DNA of 64,000 nt from Arbacia lixula (GCA_963669155.1 OZ022591.1:4494356-4558355), one strand, 5' to 3'; positions 25,801 through 35,270 are shown, numbered from the stretch's first letter. The notes: generated from the letters alone by a model not told the origin. Numbers and translations: made by a program.

Positions 25801-26901
25801 CCGGGCTAGCGGAGACTGAGTCGTCAGCAAGTCGCCAACTATTCTCCAAGGCAGTGAAATAGGACCTTAAAGGGGTAATTCATCATGAAATTATTTTGGC
25901 TTCAATAAAAGGAGACACATGATAGAAACACACTAGTGAAGGTTTGACGAAAATCAGTCAAAGAAAAAGAAAGTTATTTCATTTTAAAGTTTTGATTTTG
26001 TGTTGTCACGCGCGAGGTGCTCTCCCATTATGTTGTGTACAAATTTAATTTTTATATAAATTGCCTATTTTTCTGTTATTGTCAACGGAATGATTTTTTT
26101 TTTCGTACAGGTATGTGTGTAAAAACGTATTTCTCATGATTTATCAAATGCACAAGTAAACATGAGTAAAGGGATGCATATCTTTTTGAGAAAATGCACA
26201 TTTTCGAGAAAAAAAAATTGTCCACAACATATGGAAGAGCACATCGCACGTGACAAAATCAAAACTTAAAAATCAAATAACCCTTATTTTCCTTTGACCG
26301 ATTTTCGTCAAACCTTCACTAATATGTATTTTTTTTCATGTGTCTCCTTTTATTGAAGCCAACATAATTCCAGGATGAACTGTCCCTTTAAGTGTTAAGT
26401 GCTTCTCACCTGAGGAATGGCGGAGTTTCTCGAGAGCTGGTACAGCAGCTTCTTCTGCATGAGCTCCTGCTTCCGGTCGTAGAGCATGTCGTCTTTCTGC
26501 GGAAGTATCATGTCGTACGGCCGCAGCTTGAGCCGCTTGTTAGCAGGCACCCACCGATGAACGGGAAAGACATGCGTCTCCTTCGTCTCGAGGTTGGAGA
26601 CGACGATGAGGTCGCAGTACCAATCATCGAAGAGTCCCTTGCTGTCCCGCCACAGATCCAGGTTCGCCAGCCGTCCGAAGTCGGCCCGGCCGCACCAGCG
26701 CGTGAAGCGGTCCACCTGGCCGCTCTCGAAGTCATTTTTTAAGAAGGAGTCGAGGGCGAGGTCGGCGGATCGTCGGCCGTCCTCATCATGCAGAGCGACG
26801 ACCACGTTTGCGTCGGTACCCGCGCCTTTCCGATGACCGGTCTTAACAGTGATCGTGAAATGGGCGCCCAAATTAGTAATCTTAGAAAAAACGACGCCCA
26901 T
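11135..26901 (-). CDS. Lipoxygenase with N-terminal PLAT domain, 12 coding exons, 673 aa
   Basis: The enzyme dioxygenates polyunsaturated fatty acids to hydroperoxides using non-haem iron. Exons (in order): 26410-26901, 20546-20590, 19932-20060, 19333-19430, 18755-18887, 18216-18311, 17341-17555, 16700-16959, 16048-16148, 12765-12938, 11962-12125, 11135-11249. Every junction has GT/AG and matching phase, giving 2022 nt, the usual length for animal lipoxygenases. PLAT/C2-like domain about 1-115; catalytic domain about 125-673. Predicted iron ligands are H362, H367, H552, N556 and the C-terminal I673. In [11 protein letters not shown] the usual Leu and Arg before the second ligand are Gly and Phe. 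Ala405, in NNKAIA, aligns with the Ala/Gly stereochemistry switch (Ala in S-, Gly in R-lipoxygenases), predicting S product. Residues T419-M420 align with the 5-LOX Ala-Asn regiospecificity pair, so I do not assign a position. No signal peptide; cytosolic or membrane-associated. 5' UTR and promoter are undefined. Confidence 0.93.
11590..11950. repeat. Purine-rich (GA/GAA) tract in lipoxygenase intron 11
   Basis: About 360 bases of strongly strand-biased A/G sequence on the plus strand, directly next to exon 11; in the transcript it is a long polypyrimidine run. Open frames across it are compositional. Confidence 0.75.
11962..12125 (-). CDS. Lipoxygenase exon 11
   Basis: Codes residues 582-635 plus two bases of R636: [20 protein letters not shown], then helix [10 protein letters not shown]. 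Acceptor CCTCCACAG; the donor ACG/GTTGGT is weak but matches the exon 12 phase. Confidence 0.9.
12144..12319. repeat. MITE with GGGCCCT-TTGCATAAAA ends, copy 1
   Basis: GGGCCCTGTTGCATAAAACT at the left and its inverted equivalent ATTTTATGCAACGGGGC at the right, with ACCAATGG/CCATTGGT words inside. A second copy is at 48900-49059. It lies in lipoxygenase intron 10, 19 bases beyond the exon 11 acceptor. Confidence 0.75.
12395..12572. repeat. MITE family B (ACAACCCAGTCTGTTAACAAC), copy 1
   Basis: An inverted-repeat element with ACAACCCAGTCTGTCAACAA at one side and GTTGTTAACAGACTGGTTTG at the other; TGACGTCA at 12451-12458. Other copies are at 31491 (half), 46011 and 57494. Confidence 0.8.
12622..12668. 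repeat. (GA)n microsatellite
   Basis: AGATAGATAGAGAGAG and a long GA run in lipoxygenase intron 10. Confidence 0.9.
12765..12938 (-). CDS. Lipoxygenase exon 10 (third and fourth iron ligands)
   Basis: Codes residues 524-581. [15 protein letters not shown] carries H552 and N556 and is the family's most conserved block. Acceptor GACGACCAG, donor AAG/GTGACT, phase 0 at both ends. Confidence 0.94.
13105..13275. repeat. Dispersed repeat C, copy 1
   Basis: Shares ordered words with 28815-28990 and 46935-47095: a CACTCCCA/ACTCCCA-TGAGAGTCCC block, a GTTTGCTC block, CAACATGCTCATAAT and CACTTCG-TACTC. It could be SINE-like, but I could not confirm tRNA A and B boxes. Confidence 0.55.
14101..16024. 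mobile_element. Non-autonomous DNA transposon with long terminal inverted repeats
   Basis: CCCTTTTACACTTTCACGGA (14101 on) is mirrored by TCCGTGAAAGTGTAAAAGGG (ending 16024), and the match extends through GATCGCATCACGGATC. No transposase is visible. A second element (14576-15884) is nested in it. It sits in lipoxygenase intron 9, ending 24 bases from exon 9. No clear target-site duplication. Confidence 0.8.
14576..15884 (-). mobile_element. Pearl/HINE-like tandem-repeat element, copy 1 (nested)
   Basis: Bounded by CTAGAGCAATTCGACTGCC with a CGACTGC/GCAGTCG hairpin, and by a TGCCTCCGGCCAC...GTGGCGGAGGCA hairpin next to an (ACGG)n microsatellite (15787-15834). Between them are about seven core repeats, the first ones alternating roughly 173 and 151 bases because of a 22-base indel. 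Each core has TGACCT half-sites spaced by one base. The same element in the opposite orientation is at 61917-63393. The architecture resembles molluscan 'pearl' and insect DINE-1/Helentron-type non-autonomous elements; I see no encoded protein. Confidence 0.75.
16048..16148 (-). CDS. Lipoxygenase exon 9
   Basis: Completes D490 and codes residues 491-523: [20 protein letters not shown], the 'D-ELQ-W' helix of the family. Acceptor TGTCTAG, donor AAG/GTGCGT. Confidence 0.9.
16478..16660. repeat. (CT)n microsatellite tracts in lipoxygenase intron 8
   Basis: Two long CT runs separated by about 70 bases, with a short CA run. Arg-Glu and Ser-Leu frames here are artefacts. Confidence 0.9.
16700..16959 (-). 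CDS. Lipoxygenase exon 8 (stereo-control residue)
   Basis: Completes N403 and codes residues 404-489. Ala405 sits at the S/R switch position. [16 protein letters not shown] matches the conserved 'Y-YRDD-L-LW-AI' helix. Acceptor CCCTCCAG, donor TACG/GTAAGG, phase 1 out. Confidence 0.93.
17341..17555 (-). CDS. Lipoxygenase exon 7 (first two iron ligands)
   Basis: Codes residues 332-402 plus two bases of N403. [13 protein letters not shown] leads into [11 protein letters not shown], whose second and third His (H362, H367) align with the iron ligands; [10 protein letters not shown] follows. Gly364 and Phe365 replace the usual Leu and Arg. Donor GTAAGT gives phase 2. Confidence 0.94.
17562..17682. 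repeat. GA/GGA-rich tract beside lipoxygenase exon 7
   Basis: A purine-rich run on the plus strand immediately upstream (in transcript sense) of exon 7, forming an extended pyrimidine tract before its acceptor. Confidence 0.7.
18216..18311 (-). CDS. Lipoxygenase exon 6
   Basis: Codes residues 300-331: [20 protein letters not shown], the conserved 'AP-CLxY-x-LMPIAIQ' strand. Acceptor TTTTTCTTCAG, donor CCA/GTAAGT, phase 0 at both ends. Confidence 0.93.
18755..18887 (-). CDS. Lipoxygenase exon 5
   Basis: Completes N255 and codes residues 256-299: [12 protein letters not shown], then KRLFIIDY, the equivalent of the family's 'IFIVDF' strand. Acceptor TGTTTCACAG, donor GAG/GTAAGC, phase 0 out. 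Confidence 0.92.
19333..19430 (-). CDS. Lipoxygenase exon 4
   Basis: Codes residues 223-254 plus two bases of N255. [21 protein letters not shown] matches the conserved FGYQFLNG-NP segment of the family. Acceptor ACCCTCAG; the donor GTTTGT is weak but is the only one that restores the frame into exon 5. Confidence 0.9.
19681..19896. repeat. (CT)n-(CA)n compound microsatellite, duplicated
   Basis: CT runs followed by CA runs occur twice (about 19681-19750 and 19815-19896), just past exon 3 in lipoxygenase intron 3. Confidence 0.9.
19932..20060 (-). CDS. Lipoxygenase exon 3
   Basis: Codes residues 180-222, beginning [16 protein letters not shown] and ending PPTLPKPP. I chose the acceptor GATATCAG because the nearer TTTGCAG would give the wrong phase after exon 2. 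Donor CCG/GTAAGT. Confidence 0.88.
20406..20510. repeat. CA runs and a C homopolymer near lipoxygenase exon 2
   Basis: Two CA runs flank a 15-base C run, within about 40-140 bases of the 45-nt microexon. Confidence 0.85.
20546..20590 (-). CDS. Lipoxygenase exon 2 (45-nt microexon)
   Basis: Codes [15 protein letters not shown], residues 165-179, matching the conserved linker (lipoxygenases have a 'LPRD-F' type segment here). Acceptor TTTTTATCTAG, donor ATG/GTAAGT, phase 0 at both ends, so skipping it would keep frame. Confidence 0.88.
21301..21362. repeat. Exact 31-bp tandem duplication
   Basis: A 31-base unit starting TACCATTGTTGATTTCG is present twice back to back with no mismatch, in lipoxygenase intron 1. 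Confidence 0.9.
22091..22319. repeat. Palindromic MITE of about 230 bp
   Basis: AATCGTTTGTCTCG and CACGACGTTTCGTGCGCCGC are mirrored by GCGGCGCACGAAACGTCGTG and CGAGACAAACGATT around a centre near 22205. Lipoxygenase intron 1. Confidence 0.85.
23209..23360. repeat. Degenerate TTCGTTATTCCGAAGG-type minisatellite, block 1
   Basis: Imperfect repeats of TTCGTTATT and CCGAAG words. The same motif is clearer at 24115-24345 and inverted at 24682-24850. Confidence 0.65.
23517..24031. repeat. Foldback MITE family A, copy 2
   Basis: AAAGCGATAGTTCACCCTGA at the left, inverted CAGGGTGAACCATCCCTTT at the right; the arms share GTCACGTGCGAGGTGCTC and its inverse. Perfect TGACGTCA at 23891-23898, next to CACGTG. 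Confidence 0.85.
24115..24345. repeat. CCGAAGGTTCG minisatellite, block 2
   Basis: More than eight tandem units of about 17 bases built around CCGAAGGTTCGTTATT, with A-rich variants (GTTAGTCCGAAAA). Confidence 0.85.
24682..24850. repeat. CCGAAGGTTCG minisatellite, inverted block 3
   Basis: The same motif in the opposite orientation (GAACGAACCTTCGGAA), beginning with a TTCGTTCATCCGAAA hairpin. Confidence 0.85.
25647..25728. repeat. Tandem 28-bp duplication within a small inverted repeat
   Basis: Two copies of a unit containing CAGTCCCGGGCAATGTTGG, bracketed by GCAGGTCTCGGAGAC and the inverted GTCCGAGACCTGC. Confidence 0.75.
25868..26390. repeat. Foldback MITE family A, copy 3
   Basis: AAAGGGGTAATTCATCATGA and the inverted CAGGATGAACTGTCCCTTT ends; internal CACGCGCGAGGTGCTC. 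Ends about 19 bases from the lipoxygenase exon 1 donor (26409). Confidence 0.85.
26410..26901 (-). CDS. Lipoxygenase exon 1 (PLAT domain)
   Basis: Codes residues 1-164, starting [37 protein letters not shown] and FPVHRWVPA are PLAT hallmarks; Trp69, 84, 94 and 117 could help membrane contact. The donor is CAG/GTGAGA at 26409. The exon is markedly GC-richer than its flanks. The start is the only Met ahead of the PLAT fold. Confidence 0.93.
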
Positions 26902-28814
26902 TGTTTTTGTTTTTACCTGTCGCTTACTTTCCTTGCTTTACTCGGCGTTAAGTTGTCAAAACTGGAAATACATTAACTAACTGTTTGTACCACTAGTGCA
27001 TTCCGGCTCCTTCGTGTTGGGAATAAAGTTGTCTTTCGTTGGTAGACCAGTCATAAAGGCTTTCCAATTAGCTTACATAATATTGGAGTGGTCTAAAGCT
27101 CCACGAGTTCTGCGTTCTGCAAGTAGATCGTCGGACAAAGGGATTACTGGGCGGTCAACTGAATCGATACTCGCGGAATGAGTTCCAGCTCACCTTCTTT
27201 CATCAATGTCACTGGATCCGCATGGCATTCTCAATCAATAAACCCAGAATGGAACTGATAACCTTGAGTACGTTGAGAATTACCTAGCTCCGAAAAAATA
27301 TCTCGACATTAACCCGGTACGTTCAACTTTTATAACGTTTTAGCTTGTCGGACTACCTCAGAAGCTTGGAAACAAACGGAAAGTTCACAAGCAGTTTGAA
27401 AACACATTCCGTTTCGTTCTTTGGAAAATATTACAAACGCGAACCTAGCGCACCATTTTGATTCCTAAGCTAATCGCATGGAAACGTGCAATCATGCCTG
27501 TCTGATATGTTCTATACAAAAATGTTTGATGATTAACATGATCATTATAATATCGTCTTGTTCTACGACTTCAGCTGTGTTTGTATGAATATTTATTTTG
27601 AAGATACGAGGAAGATGAATGTGCAATTAGATCACACTTTGCGTAGGGAGAAAACGGGCCCAAGAAACATTGCAGTGTTTAACTCGTTTTGTCCTCATTC
27701 TCAGTTTTTACCTTTGGTATGCCAGACAAATTGGTTGTCTAAATGATTTGTGTGCATTACTCGTGGGAAAACAAACACATGGCACACAAAGATTTTAGAG
27801 TTTCTCATCGCCCTACCTCAAATGTATCATACCAGTGGTGACAAACGTTTGGAGAGGATATCGCGTAGTCATGGCAGCTATGTCGCGATTACCGTATTAT
27901 TGCGTTCACTTAACCGATAACGATGACTGTTATGATCGAATACCTCAATGTGAGTCTCGTGAATTTATTATGTGTATCTTTCTTGACTCCAGATCCGTGC
28001 CCCTCAATTAGAGGTTATCCCGAACTCGTCATCTTCTTCAAGACACAATGAAGGAGCGCCACCTCCAACTCCATCCGTCGTCGTTTTCTTCCTTACCCCT
28101 TCTGCCCTTCCTGTTCAGATGAGAATGATCGAGGATGGTTATGATCGCGGTAACCACTGGAGTAAACCAAGCTGCGTTGAAGCTTACAGGGCTGCCAAGT
28201 TCGAACTAAGTGACATCCCCGAGTAGTGAGTGATGCGGTTGCATTAGTAATACATATCCATAAAATCATGAAGATGGAGGGTAGTTACAGAGACCTGTGA
28301 TTTGGTACTTGCTGTTCCCATGGTTCCTGCACGTACTATCTTGCTCCAGTTACACACAGAAATAGATCGTCTTCTATTTCTGTGGTCCTTATCCTGTGAA
28401 GACACTCTACATACGTCAGAGTTAAATGGTCGTTGAACTAACGTACACCATGCATGAAGAAAAGTGGTGCGTTTCAAGAGGACGCTGCACTTCCTTTATA
28501 TCACACGGTATTCTTCAACCAAGTGCCCCACCGTTGTCAGTATTACTGTTCTGGATCAGCCTTTATTAAGTTCAACGCTTCGCTAATTTGTGCGCGCTAA
28601 CAATTGACAAGCTCATTTTGTGTTTGAGGCTATTGTAAGCTCTTTCCTGCACCCTTAAGAACTTCTTAAGAAGTTAACTTTGACCTGATTGATTCTCTTG
28701 ATCTGGGAATCCTCATGGTGCCAGACAATGTGGAGCGACGAAGTGATGTCGTCGTGTCCATTGTTACGCAGGTTCCTGGTTCTGAACAATTATCGCTCGA
28801 TTGAGAGTTTCTAT
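26902..28814. other. Upstream flank of the lipoxygenase gene
   Basis: Should contain the lipoxygenase 5' UTR and promoter (minus strand), but no TATA box or initiator stands out. Short open frames on both strands lack motifs. No repeat family recognised. Confidence 0.4.
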
Positions 28815-28990
28815 GGTCCGACATTAAAGTCTAGCAGGCTCGTGTCATGCAGGCACTCCCATATGAGAGTCCCTCATGTGATCACCGCTGTTTATTGCTC
28901 TGCCCACAAAGTTGAGAACTAGTTGTCTTGACAACATGCTCATAATCGTCACACTTCGGTACCCTAAGTAGGATTTGCGTATAGTACTGA
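28815..28990. repeat. Dispersed repeat C, copy 2
   Basis: Shares GCACTCCCA-TGAGAGTCCC, CCGCTGTTT, GACAACATGCTCATAAT and CACTTCGGTAC with copies at 13105 and 46935. Confidence 0.55.
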
Positions 28991-29121
28991 GAGGTATCAA
29001 AACGTTCCATGCCATTGGGGCTTCCGTTTGCCGGAACATTCCCATACATGTCCATTCCAAAGTGCACACAGCAGAGTCTGAATTATGCGACTAGCGTCTT
29101 AACTTACCCCCCTAGTCATTG

Positions 29122-29413
29122 TCCAGGGCCGTCACCAGCTTTTTTCTAGGGGGGGGGGGGGGGGGGGGGGTGCTTTTTATGAAAAAGAAAACCCCACAAA
29201 AACACAAAAAACAAAAAGAGCCCTCAAGTATCCCTACCCCATCCCCCCCCCCCCCCCCCCTTCCCCTCCTCCGGTTTTTTTTTTTTTTTTTTTTATTATC
29301 ATTTTTTTTTTTTTTGTTGTTGTTGTTGTTTTTTTTTTTTTTTTTTTTTTGGGGGGGGGGGGTTCTGAAGGGGGGTGCGTTCGCACCCTCCGCACCCCCC
29401 TGGCGACGGCCCT
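29122..29413. repeat. Short element with CAGGGCCGTCACCAG ends (hAT-like)
   Basis: Left CAGGGCCGTCACCAG, right inverted CTGGCGACGGCCCTG, flanked by TTGTC direct repeats. The interior is almost only G, C, A and T homopolymer runs. Confidence 0.75.
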
Positions 29414-29849
29414 GTTGTCGAGCCTAGCCTAGGTTCTAGACGTATTTTCATCCCCCAAATTCAAATACTACTTTCAGTTCGTTTTCTCCGGGCTGGCAGC
29501 TAGATTCTCGAGGGATCGCACCATGGCTCGACTGGTTACGCTCAGCACCGTGCACGTACTGGAATTCTGGCTGACAAAACTATGTCTATAGTACTTAGAC
29601 TAGGCTGGACAATGACACAAGGGACAAGTTGAGCCGTTAGTCTATCTCGCAGACACATGTATTGCGTAAGAAGAGCAATTAAGTCTGTGTCTGCGGACTA
29701 CTGCCACGTACAGAGATAAAAGTGATTTACCTTAACAAAAGAACTGATCTTCCACGAAGACTGGATGATGGGATTAGAGGTGTTTTGAGTATGGCTAAAG
29801 AAGAGTGGGAATTTCGATTTGTAGTCCTTTGAGCGACACTTACAGAGAG

Positions 29850-29854
29850 CGAGA

Positions 29855-29918
<64 letters not shown>

Positions 29919-29995
29919 GTGGTGTGCAACACCTATAGAAAGAGAGAGAGAGAGAGAGACGGGGTGTGCGACACCTAAAGAGAGAGAGCGAGAGA

Positions 29996-30071
<76 letters not shown>

Positions 30072-30080
30072 GGGGGGGGG
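29850..30080. repeat. (GA)n tract with repeated ACACCTA modules
   Basis: Long GA runs interrupted twice by GTGTGCAACACCTA / GTGTGCGACACCTA and a GT run. Confidence 0.9.
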
Positions 30081-30329
30081 GCAAGATACTAGATAGAGTA
30101 AGAGAGAGGGTAGACAGCTAGATGGAGAGTGGAGCTCCCGGATGAACGTCCATTTAATAACATTAATCATGACTGTCGACCCCTTCTCTGCCATTTTTTT
30201 TTTACTACAAAAATATCACGCATGGCACCTAAAATTAATGGCTTATGAGGAGAGAAGGGCACTTGGAGCGAAACGGGAAGAGAAACAGGGTGGTTACCCC
30301 ACATACTATTAGCTTAGGTTTCACGATGC

Positions 30330-30600
30330 TAAAAATGAGGAAAGTCGACAAAGAAAAAGAAAAATATACAAAGCAGAACTAGGAGAAAAGTAAGAGGAAA
30401 CAGAAGAAGAAGAGAAATAGGAAGACGGAGAAGGAGAGAAAGTAATGGAATGTGTGCGAGAGGAATAACATGAATGTGTAAAAGGTTATTATGAAGAAGA
30501 AGACAAATATCTGCAAAAACAAATCGAGAATCACGAGAAACATGGAAAAAATGAAGGGGGTGAAAAAGGAGAAGGATCAGGAGGCGAATGAACAATTTCC
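30330..30600. repeat. Purine-rich tract
   Basis: A/G-biased plus-strand sequence; the 123-codon open frame on the other strand is Leu/Phe-rich by composition and has no motif. Confidence 0.6.
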
Positions 30601-31300
30601 CTAGCAAGTTTTCAACTGAGATGGCGCTCTTATAGGTGGTTTTCATGGACACACTGGAGGCCTGTCCTGGTTTCACTTGGCTTCTTTGTGAGCATAACAA
30701 ATATCAGCAAACAAAAAAACCAACACCAATTTTACCAAGCAAAATATCTCGGCTGCACACAAACATTGCTAATCATGACATGCATTTTAAGATACCTTTT
30801 TGGCTGTGATTGAATCCCACATTTACACAAAATGCCGCAAAGTTAAGAAATAATATTCAATTTTGTATGACTTGTATCATTATAAGCGTTTTTTTAATTG
30901 TTGTTCATTTTTTTTTTAGGAAAGCTGGGGACATGATTTTTTTAAAAGTGGGACATTCCATTTTCCTGCATAATCATAAATTGTGCGTTATTTAAAAAGA
31001 TATAAAAAAACCCCTAGATTTCAAACCGAGACATTGTGATATTATTACCATTGAAAATAACATTGTCCCATCGCTAATACACTGAATGCGTAAGCAATTT
31101 AAGTATAAAACATTTTCACAATTAATTTCTTAGCATTGAAACAAATTCGATTTTAATGGTGAAAATACTTTATATTATAATAAAAAAAAACTCACACACA
31201 CGTGTATTATTGCTATGATTGGTATTTTATTATGGATAATGTAAGTGATTCGTATCTATTTTCATCATTGTCTTTATATTTATCACTGATGCCTTCCCCT
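30601..31300. other. Non-coding stretch, nothing recognised
   Basis: AT-rich, with several T and A runs. No gene or repeat family identified. Confidence 0.45.
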
Positions 31301-31315
31301 TAAAAATGAAAACCT

Positions 31316-31440
31316 GTGTCTGTGGGTGGGGGGGGGGGGGGTATATCTTCCCACCCCACCAATCCACCACCACCATCACCACCACCACCGCCACCGGCAC
31401 CCCCCCCCCCCCCCCCACCTCCCCCCCGCACCCTGTCCCC
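31316..31440. repeat. G run, ACC repeats and C runs
   Basis: A 14-base G run, then CCACCACCATCACC-type triplets and long C runs. Confidence 0.85.
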
Positions 31441-31490
31441 TCACACCCGAGCCAAAAATACCCCCTCCGCTATACGACCCTGTATGCCGA

Positions 31491-31580
31491 AGGATGTGAG
31501 GTGCATGGACACAACACAACCCGGTCTGTCTGCTAAAACAGACTACGCTCTAATGACGTCATAGCTCCTCTGGAGGAGGA
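31491..31580. repeat. MITE family B, partial copy 2
   Basis: Left half only: GTGAGGTGCATGGACACAAC, CCGGTCTGT, then TGACGTCA at 31554-31561. The right half is missing. Confidence 0.7.
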
Positions 31581-31590
31581 GGATGGGCTA

Positions 31591-31734
31591 CAGGGGGGCA
31601 TTTCATCGAAGGACTTGTCGGATATTTTATCCGACAAGTTTGCTCTCGGCCAATAAGATGCAAGCATTTCAGTAGCTTATAACAGTTTGTCGGATTAAAT
31701 GTCCGACAATTCCTTTGATGAAATGCCCCCCCTG
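31591..31734. repeat. Palindromic MITE with CAGGGGGGCATTTCATC ends
   Basis: GGGGGGCATTTCATCGAAGG and GGACTTGTCGGATA are mirrored by TGTCCGACAATTCC and GATGAAATGCCCCCC. Confidence 0.85.
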
Positions 31735-32207
31735 GAGTACACTCCCGGGGGGGACTCACATACATTGGTGGTACGGGGACGTGCCGCTTTGAAGACCCCC
31801 TTTTTGAGACCTCGATATCAGTTCTTTAGATCCTCTATATCCTACGCATGGCGAAAGTTCCGCGAAAGTTCCGCTCCTTAGCCTCCCCGCTGTGCCCCTC
31901 CCTCCGTTCCCCAGGTCCGCGGCTTGCGTGCAGCTTGCTACGCTTCAACATCAACCCGGCCGCCCGACCCGCCGGCCAAGCGAGCTGCAAGAAAACCCTG
32001 ACGTAAACACAACGCGTCGCATGTGCAGCGAGGATCGTTCTGTAGACCCTGTTTTTCACAATGCCGGGCAGTATATTTTTAGTTCCTAAGACCCCACATT
32101 TTACGCGGATTTTACCCTTGTAGTCAGTTCCTTAGACCCCCATTTCAGGGTCTCGTGAGGCACACCCCCATCAAAATATAGTTTGAGTGCCCCCCCGGGA
32201 GTACACT
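31735..32207. repeat. Adjacent element with GAGTACACTCCCGGG ends
   Basis: AGTACACTCCCGGGGGG at the left and CCCCCCGGGAGTACACT at the right, abutting the preceding MITE. Interior has GACCCCC and GAGACC words at both ends. Confidence 0.7.
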
Positions 32208-32969
32208 ACCTAGGGAAAGAAACATGTATGAACATTATACATTGACGAAACACACAATATTGATGCTCTTTTAAAGACATGACTGTTTCAGATTGAAATT
32301 ATGTTGATGAAGGGTGTATGGGACCCCGGGATGGGACGATACCACTTTCTGGTGATTTTTTTTTCTCTGCCCACAGTCTAATATGTTGACAAACAAAACC
32401 GGATTGCGCAATCTAGATCCTCGTGCGAGTGTGCGCAATCCCCGTGCGTCCGATCCTATACCGTAGAGTGTGCACGCCACATACTGTACACCAACAACCA
32501 CAACCACTGTCACTTTACCACAAGCACTTTACGCGTATACGTCATGCACTAAGCTAGCGCCACATGCATTTATTTCGCATTTTAACGTCCTCATTTTCGT
32601 GATAACTTTGTTGAAGGAGATTAGAAACATGTGCAAAATATGCTGTACGTTGACTTTGAAGTTATGACATGGACTTAAACTTGCTTTGCATTTATTTTCA
32701 GTTTCAGTCAAGTCTCACAACCACAACTAGCGCCGAATCATGTGCCTCGCATAGGCAATGAGTCACGAATGTTCGTGGTGGTGTGTGGTGGTCGCATTTA
32801 CTCAGTTGCATTCACTGCGGTACTGTCGTGTGCTGAAGGAAGAATTGTTTGGGTCTAGAAGTTACTGTCCAGAATCATAAGAACGCCGCACCAGCTCCAC
32901 ATGAATTCTACATTCAGCCGCAACCCGTGGACTGACTCTGATTTTCTTCATGGAGAGATGGGTGAATAT

Positions 32970-33665
32970 TATACAAATATTGACTGCTATATGAGGGGCA
33001 CAGTTAAAATTATAAGCCCAAGGTGATGTCAAAACCATGACTATGCCCGAAGCGAAGCTGAGGGCATAGTCATGGTTTTGACATCACCGAGGGCCTATGA
33101 TTTTAACTGTGCCCCGAATATTAAGCAGTCAATATTTGTTTTATAAACCGAATGTATAGATTCTTCTCATCGATTGGTTAAAAAGATTTCCTGAACTGAC
33201 AAGGCCTACAAGATAGCATGTAATAGGCCTGGATTTTGAAATGAACTACAAAAAAATTGTAATATCAACTTACCAAAATCATGTCCTCTTCAATATTGAT
33301 CCATCCAAATCAGAAAATGCAAGTTCCACAAAAGTTTCATTTTGTTAAAAGTTACTTGTAGAAAGCAACAGCTAAACAGATCCAACACGGATAACCGTTA
33401 AATCCATCAATCCAACACGTACGCGCATGCATGTAAATCAACACTCATTGCGCGTACAGGGATTGCGCACACACGAGCGATATCGCGCGGTGTTGAGGTT
33501 GTCTTATTATTTTCCGGGCACAGTCGATTGCCTTGCCCCGGGCACAGTTAATTTTGACGTCATCTTGTTAAAAACGGGGGCACAGCTATTTCGATGACTC
33601 TACTTTTAACCAATCAGATGAGAGGAATCTATGTATGAGGTATATAAATAGAAACTGATAATATC
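32970..33665. repeat. Inverted-repeat element with an internal near-perfect palindrome
   Basis: The 121-bp palindrome 32995-33115 has arms GGGGCACAGTTAAAAT and CATGACTATGCCC. Further out, TAGATTCTTCTCATCGATTGG (33157 on) pairs with AACCAATCAGATGAG near 33610. Confidence 0.75.
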
Positions 33666-35270
33666 ATTGAATATGGTTTAAAAAGAAACAGTCGTAGAAT
33701 CGGCAGGATAGGGGACCAGGAGCAGGATATCCCACTAATTTTATGAATTTGAACCCTCTAAGTCTAACTAAACCTAACCCTGACCCTATAGTATAGGCCT
33801 ACCATGCTAACCCTAAACCTAATTTTAAACCTATCTTCGTAACTCTGAGTCTGACCCTAAAAAAAGGGAAAAAGTACTATTCCGTGACGTCGTGTAAAAT
33901 ATAGTCGCCCTTTTCCCTCTGTCTCGATATCGATTCATCACAGGTAAATGCGTGACGCGCAAAATCTATGTGATACTTTCCAGCTGCTTTTTGGTATTTT
34001 AGCGGAAAATCAGTGGGTGTGCTAGGGGAACTCCTGTGGTGTTGCTTAGAACATGGACACTATCACAAGGTCCATGGAAAGGATGAACAAAGAATATATT
34101 AATGAAAGATATAAAACAAATATTTCATGGTCTTTATTCGGATCTTTGTGGAATCTATTGTATTGGCCCCCTTGGTGAAGTGGAGGGCGTGCAGTACTAT
34201 TTTTCCTCAACCTGCAGTCTCGGGGGAAAATACAATGTAGTACCACACGCGCCTCCACTTAACCTAGCCTCGGTGCAAATAGATTCCACAAAATCCCTCA
34301 AATCATGAAATATTTGTATACAGTATACTATAATATTAAAACTCTCTGTTGGCGCATAAGTTATTAGTTCAGAATACTTTACTTTCTAAAGACTCTGAGG
34401 ATTTTTTTTTTAAGTGAGCATGCACTATAATAGGTGTATCAGTCCACACAGTGTACATGTCTGCACTGCCACTGTACCATGTACTGTGTACATTGATGTT
34501 TAGTTCTGAAGCATGAATGAAAGGTCATTTGAACATGTATGCACCATTCATAATTCCTGTGTGTGTGAATGTGTGTGTGTGGATTCGTGGAAGGGGGTGG
34601 GGTGGGAGCAGGCATTGTACATTGTACTGTATATTACTGTTAATACTGTTTACATAGTACTGTAGTGTGCCTTTAGAAAGCCTCAATTTTGAAGAAGTCC
34701 CATTCCGGAGCATGTTGCGCAATGAATTTGATGAGCACAGTGCGCTTCAATGGAAAGTGACGTACATAGTACACGCATTTCCACAGGAAATTATCTTAAC
34801 AGATTTGAATGGAATGAGCCGTTCAAATCAAGTGCACTTTAACTTGAGGGAAAATACACATATTTTGTCTGCATTAAGTTGAATGGAATGAGGAGTAAAC
34901 CTTGCCCTCAAATGACTATTTATGACTGCAGTGGAAATGATATTTTCCTTAGATGAAAGATTCCATTATTAAAAACATTCATTATTTGTATTGTACAATA
35001 TCTAACAACCAAAAAATTACTTTTTTTCTTTCCAGGGCTCTTTTTGGAGAAACTTAAAAATTTTCCAGGGCTACTTTTTCATTTTCCAGGGCTCTTTTTC
35101 CACTTTCCAGGGCTACAATTTCTGGAGCTATTTCGCGTTTTTTTGTTTTTTTTAATTTGTGTGTGTGTGTGTGTGTGTGGGGGGGGGGGGGTTGACCAAA
35201 AAAAAAAACGAAAAGGGGGGGGGGGGGGTTAACAAATTAGAAAGTTGATTCAGGTTGAATACTTCATTGG

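Noticed and set aside
26592-26836. Arg/Ser-rich frames opposite lipoxygenase exon 1
   Set aside because: Shadows of a GC-rich exon with strong PLAT homology on the minus strand.
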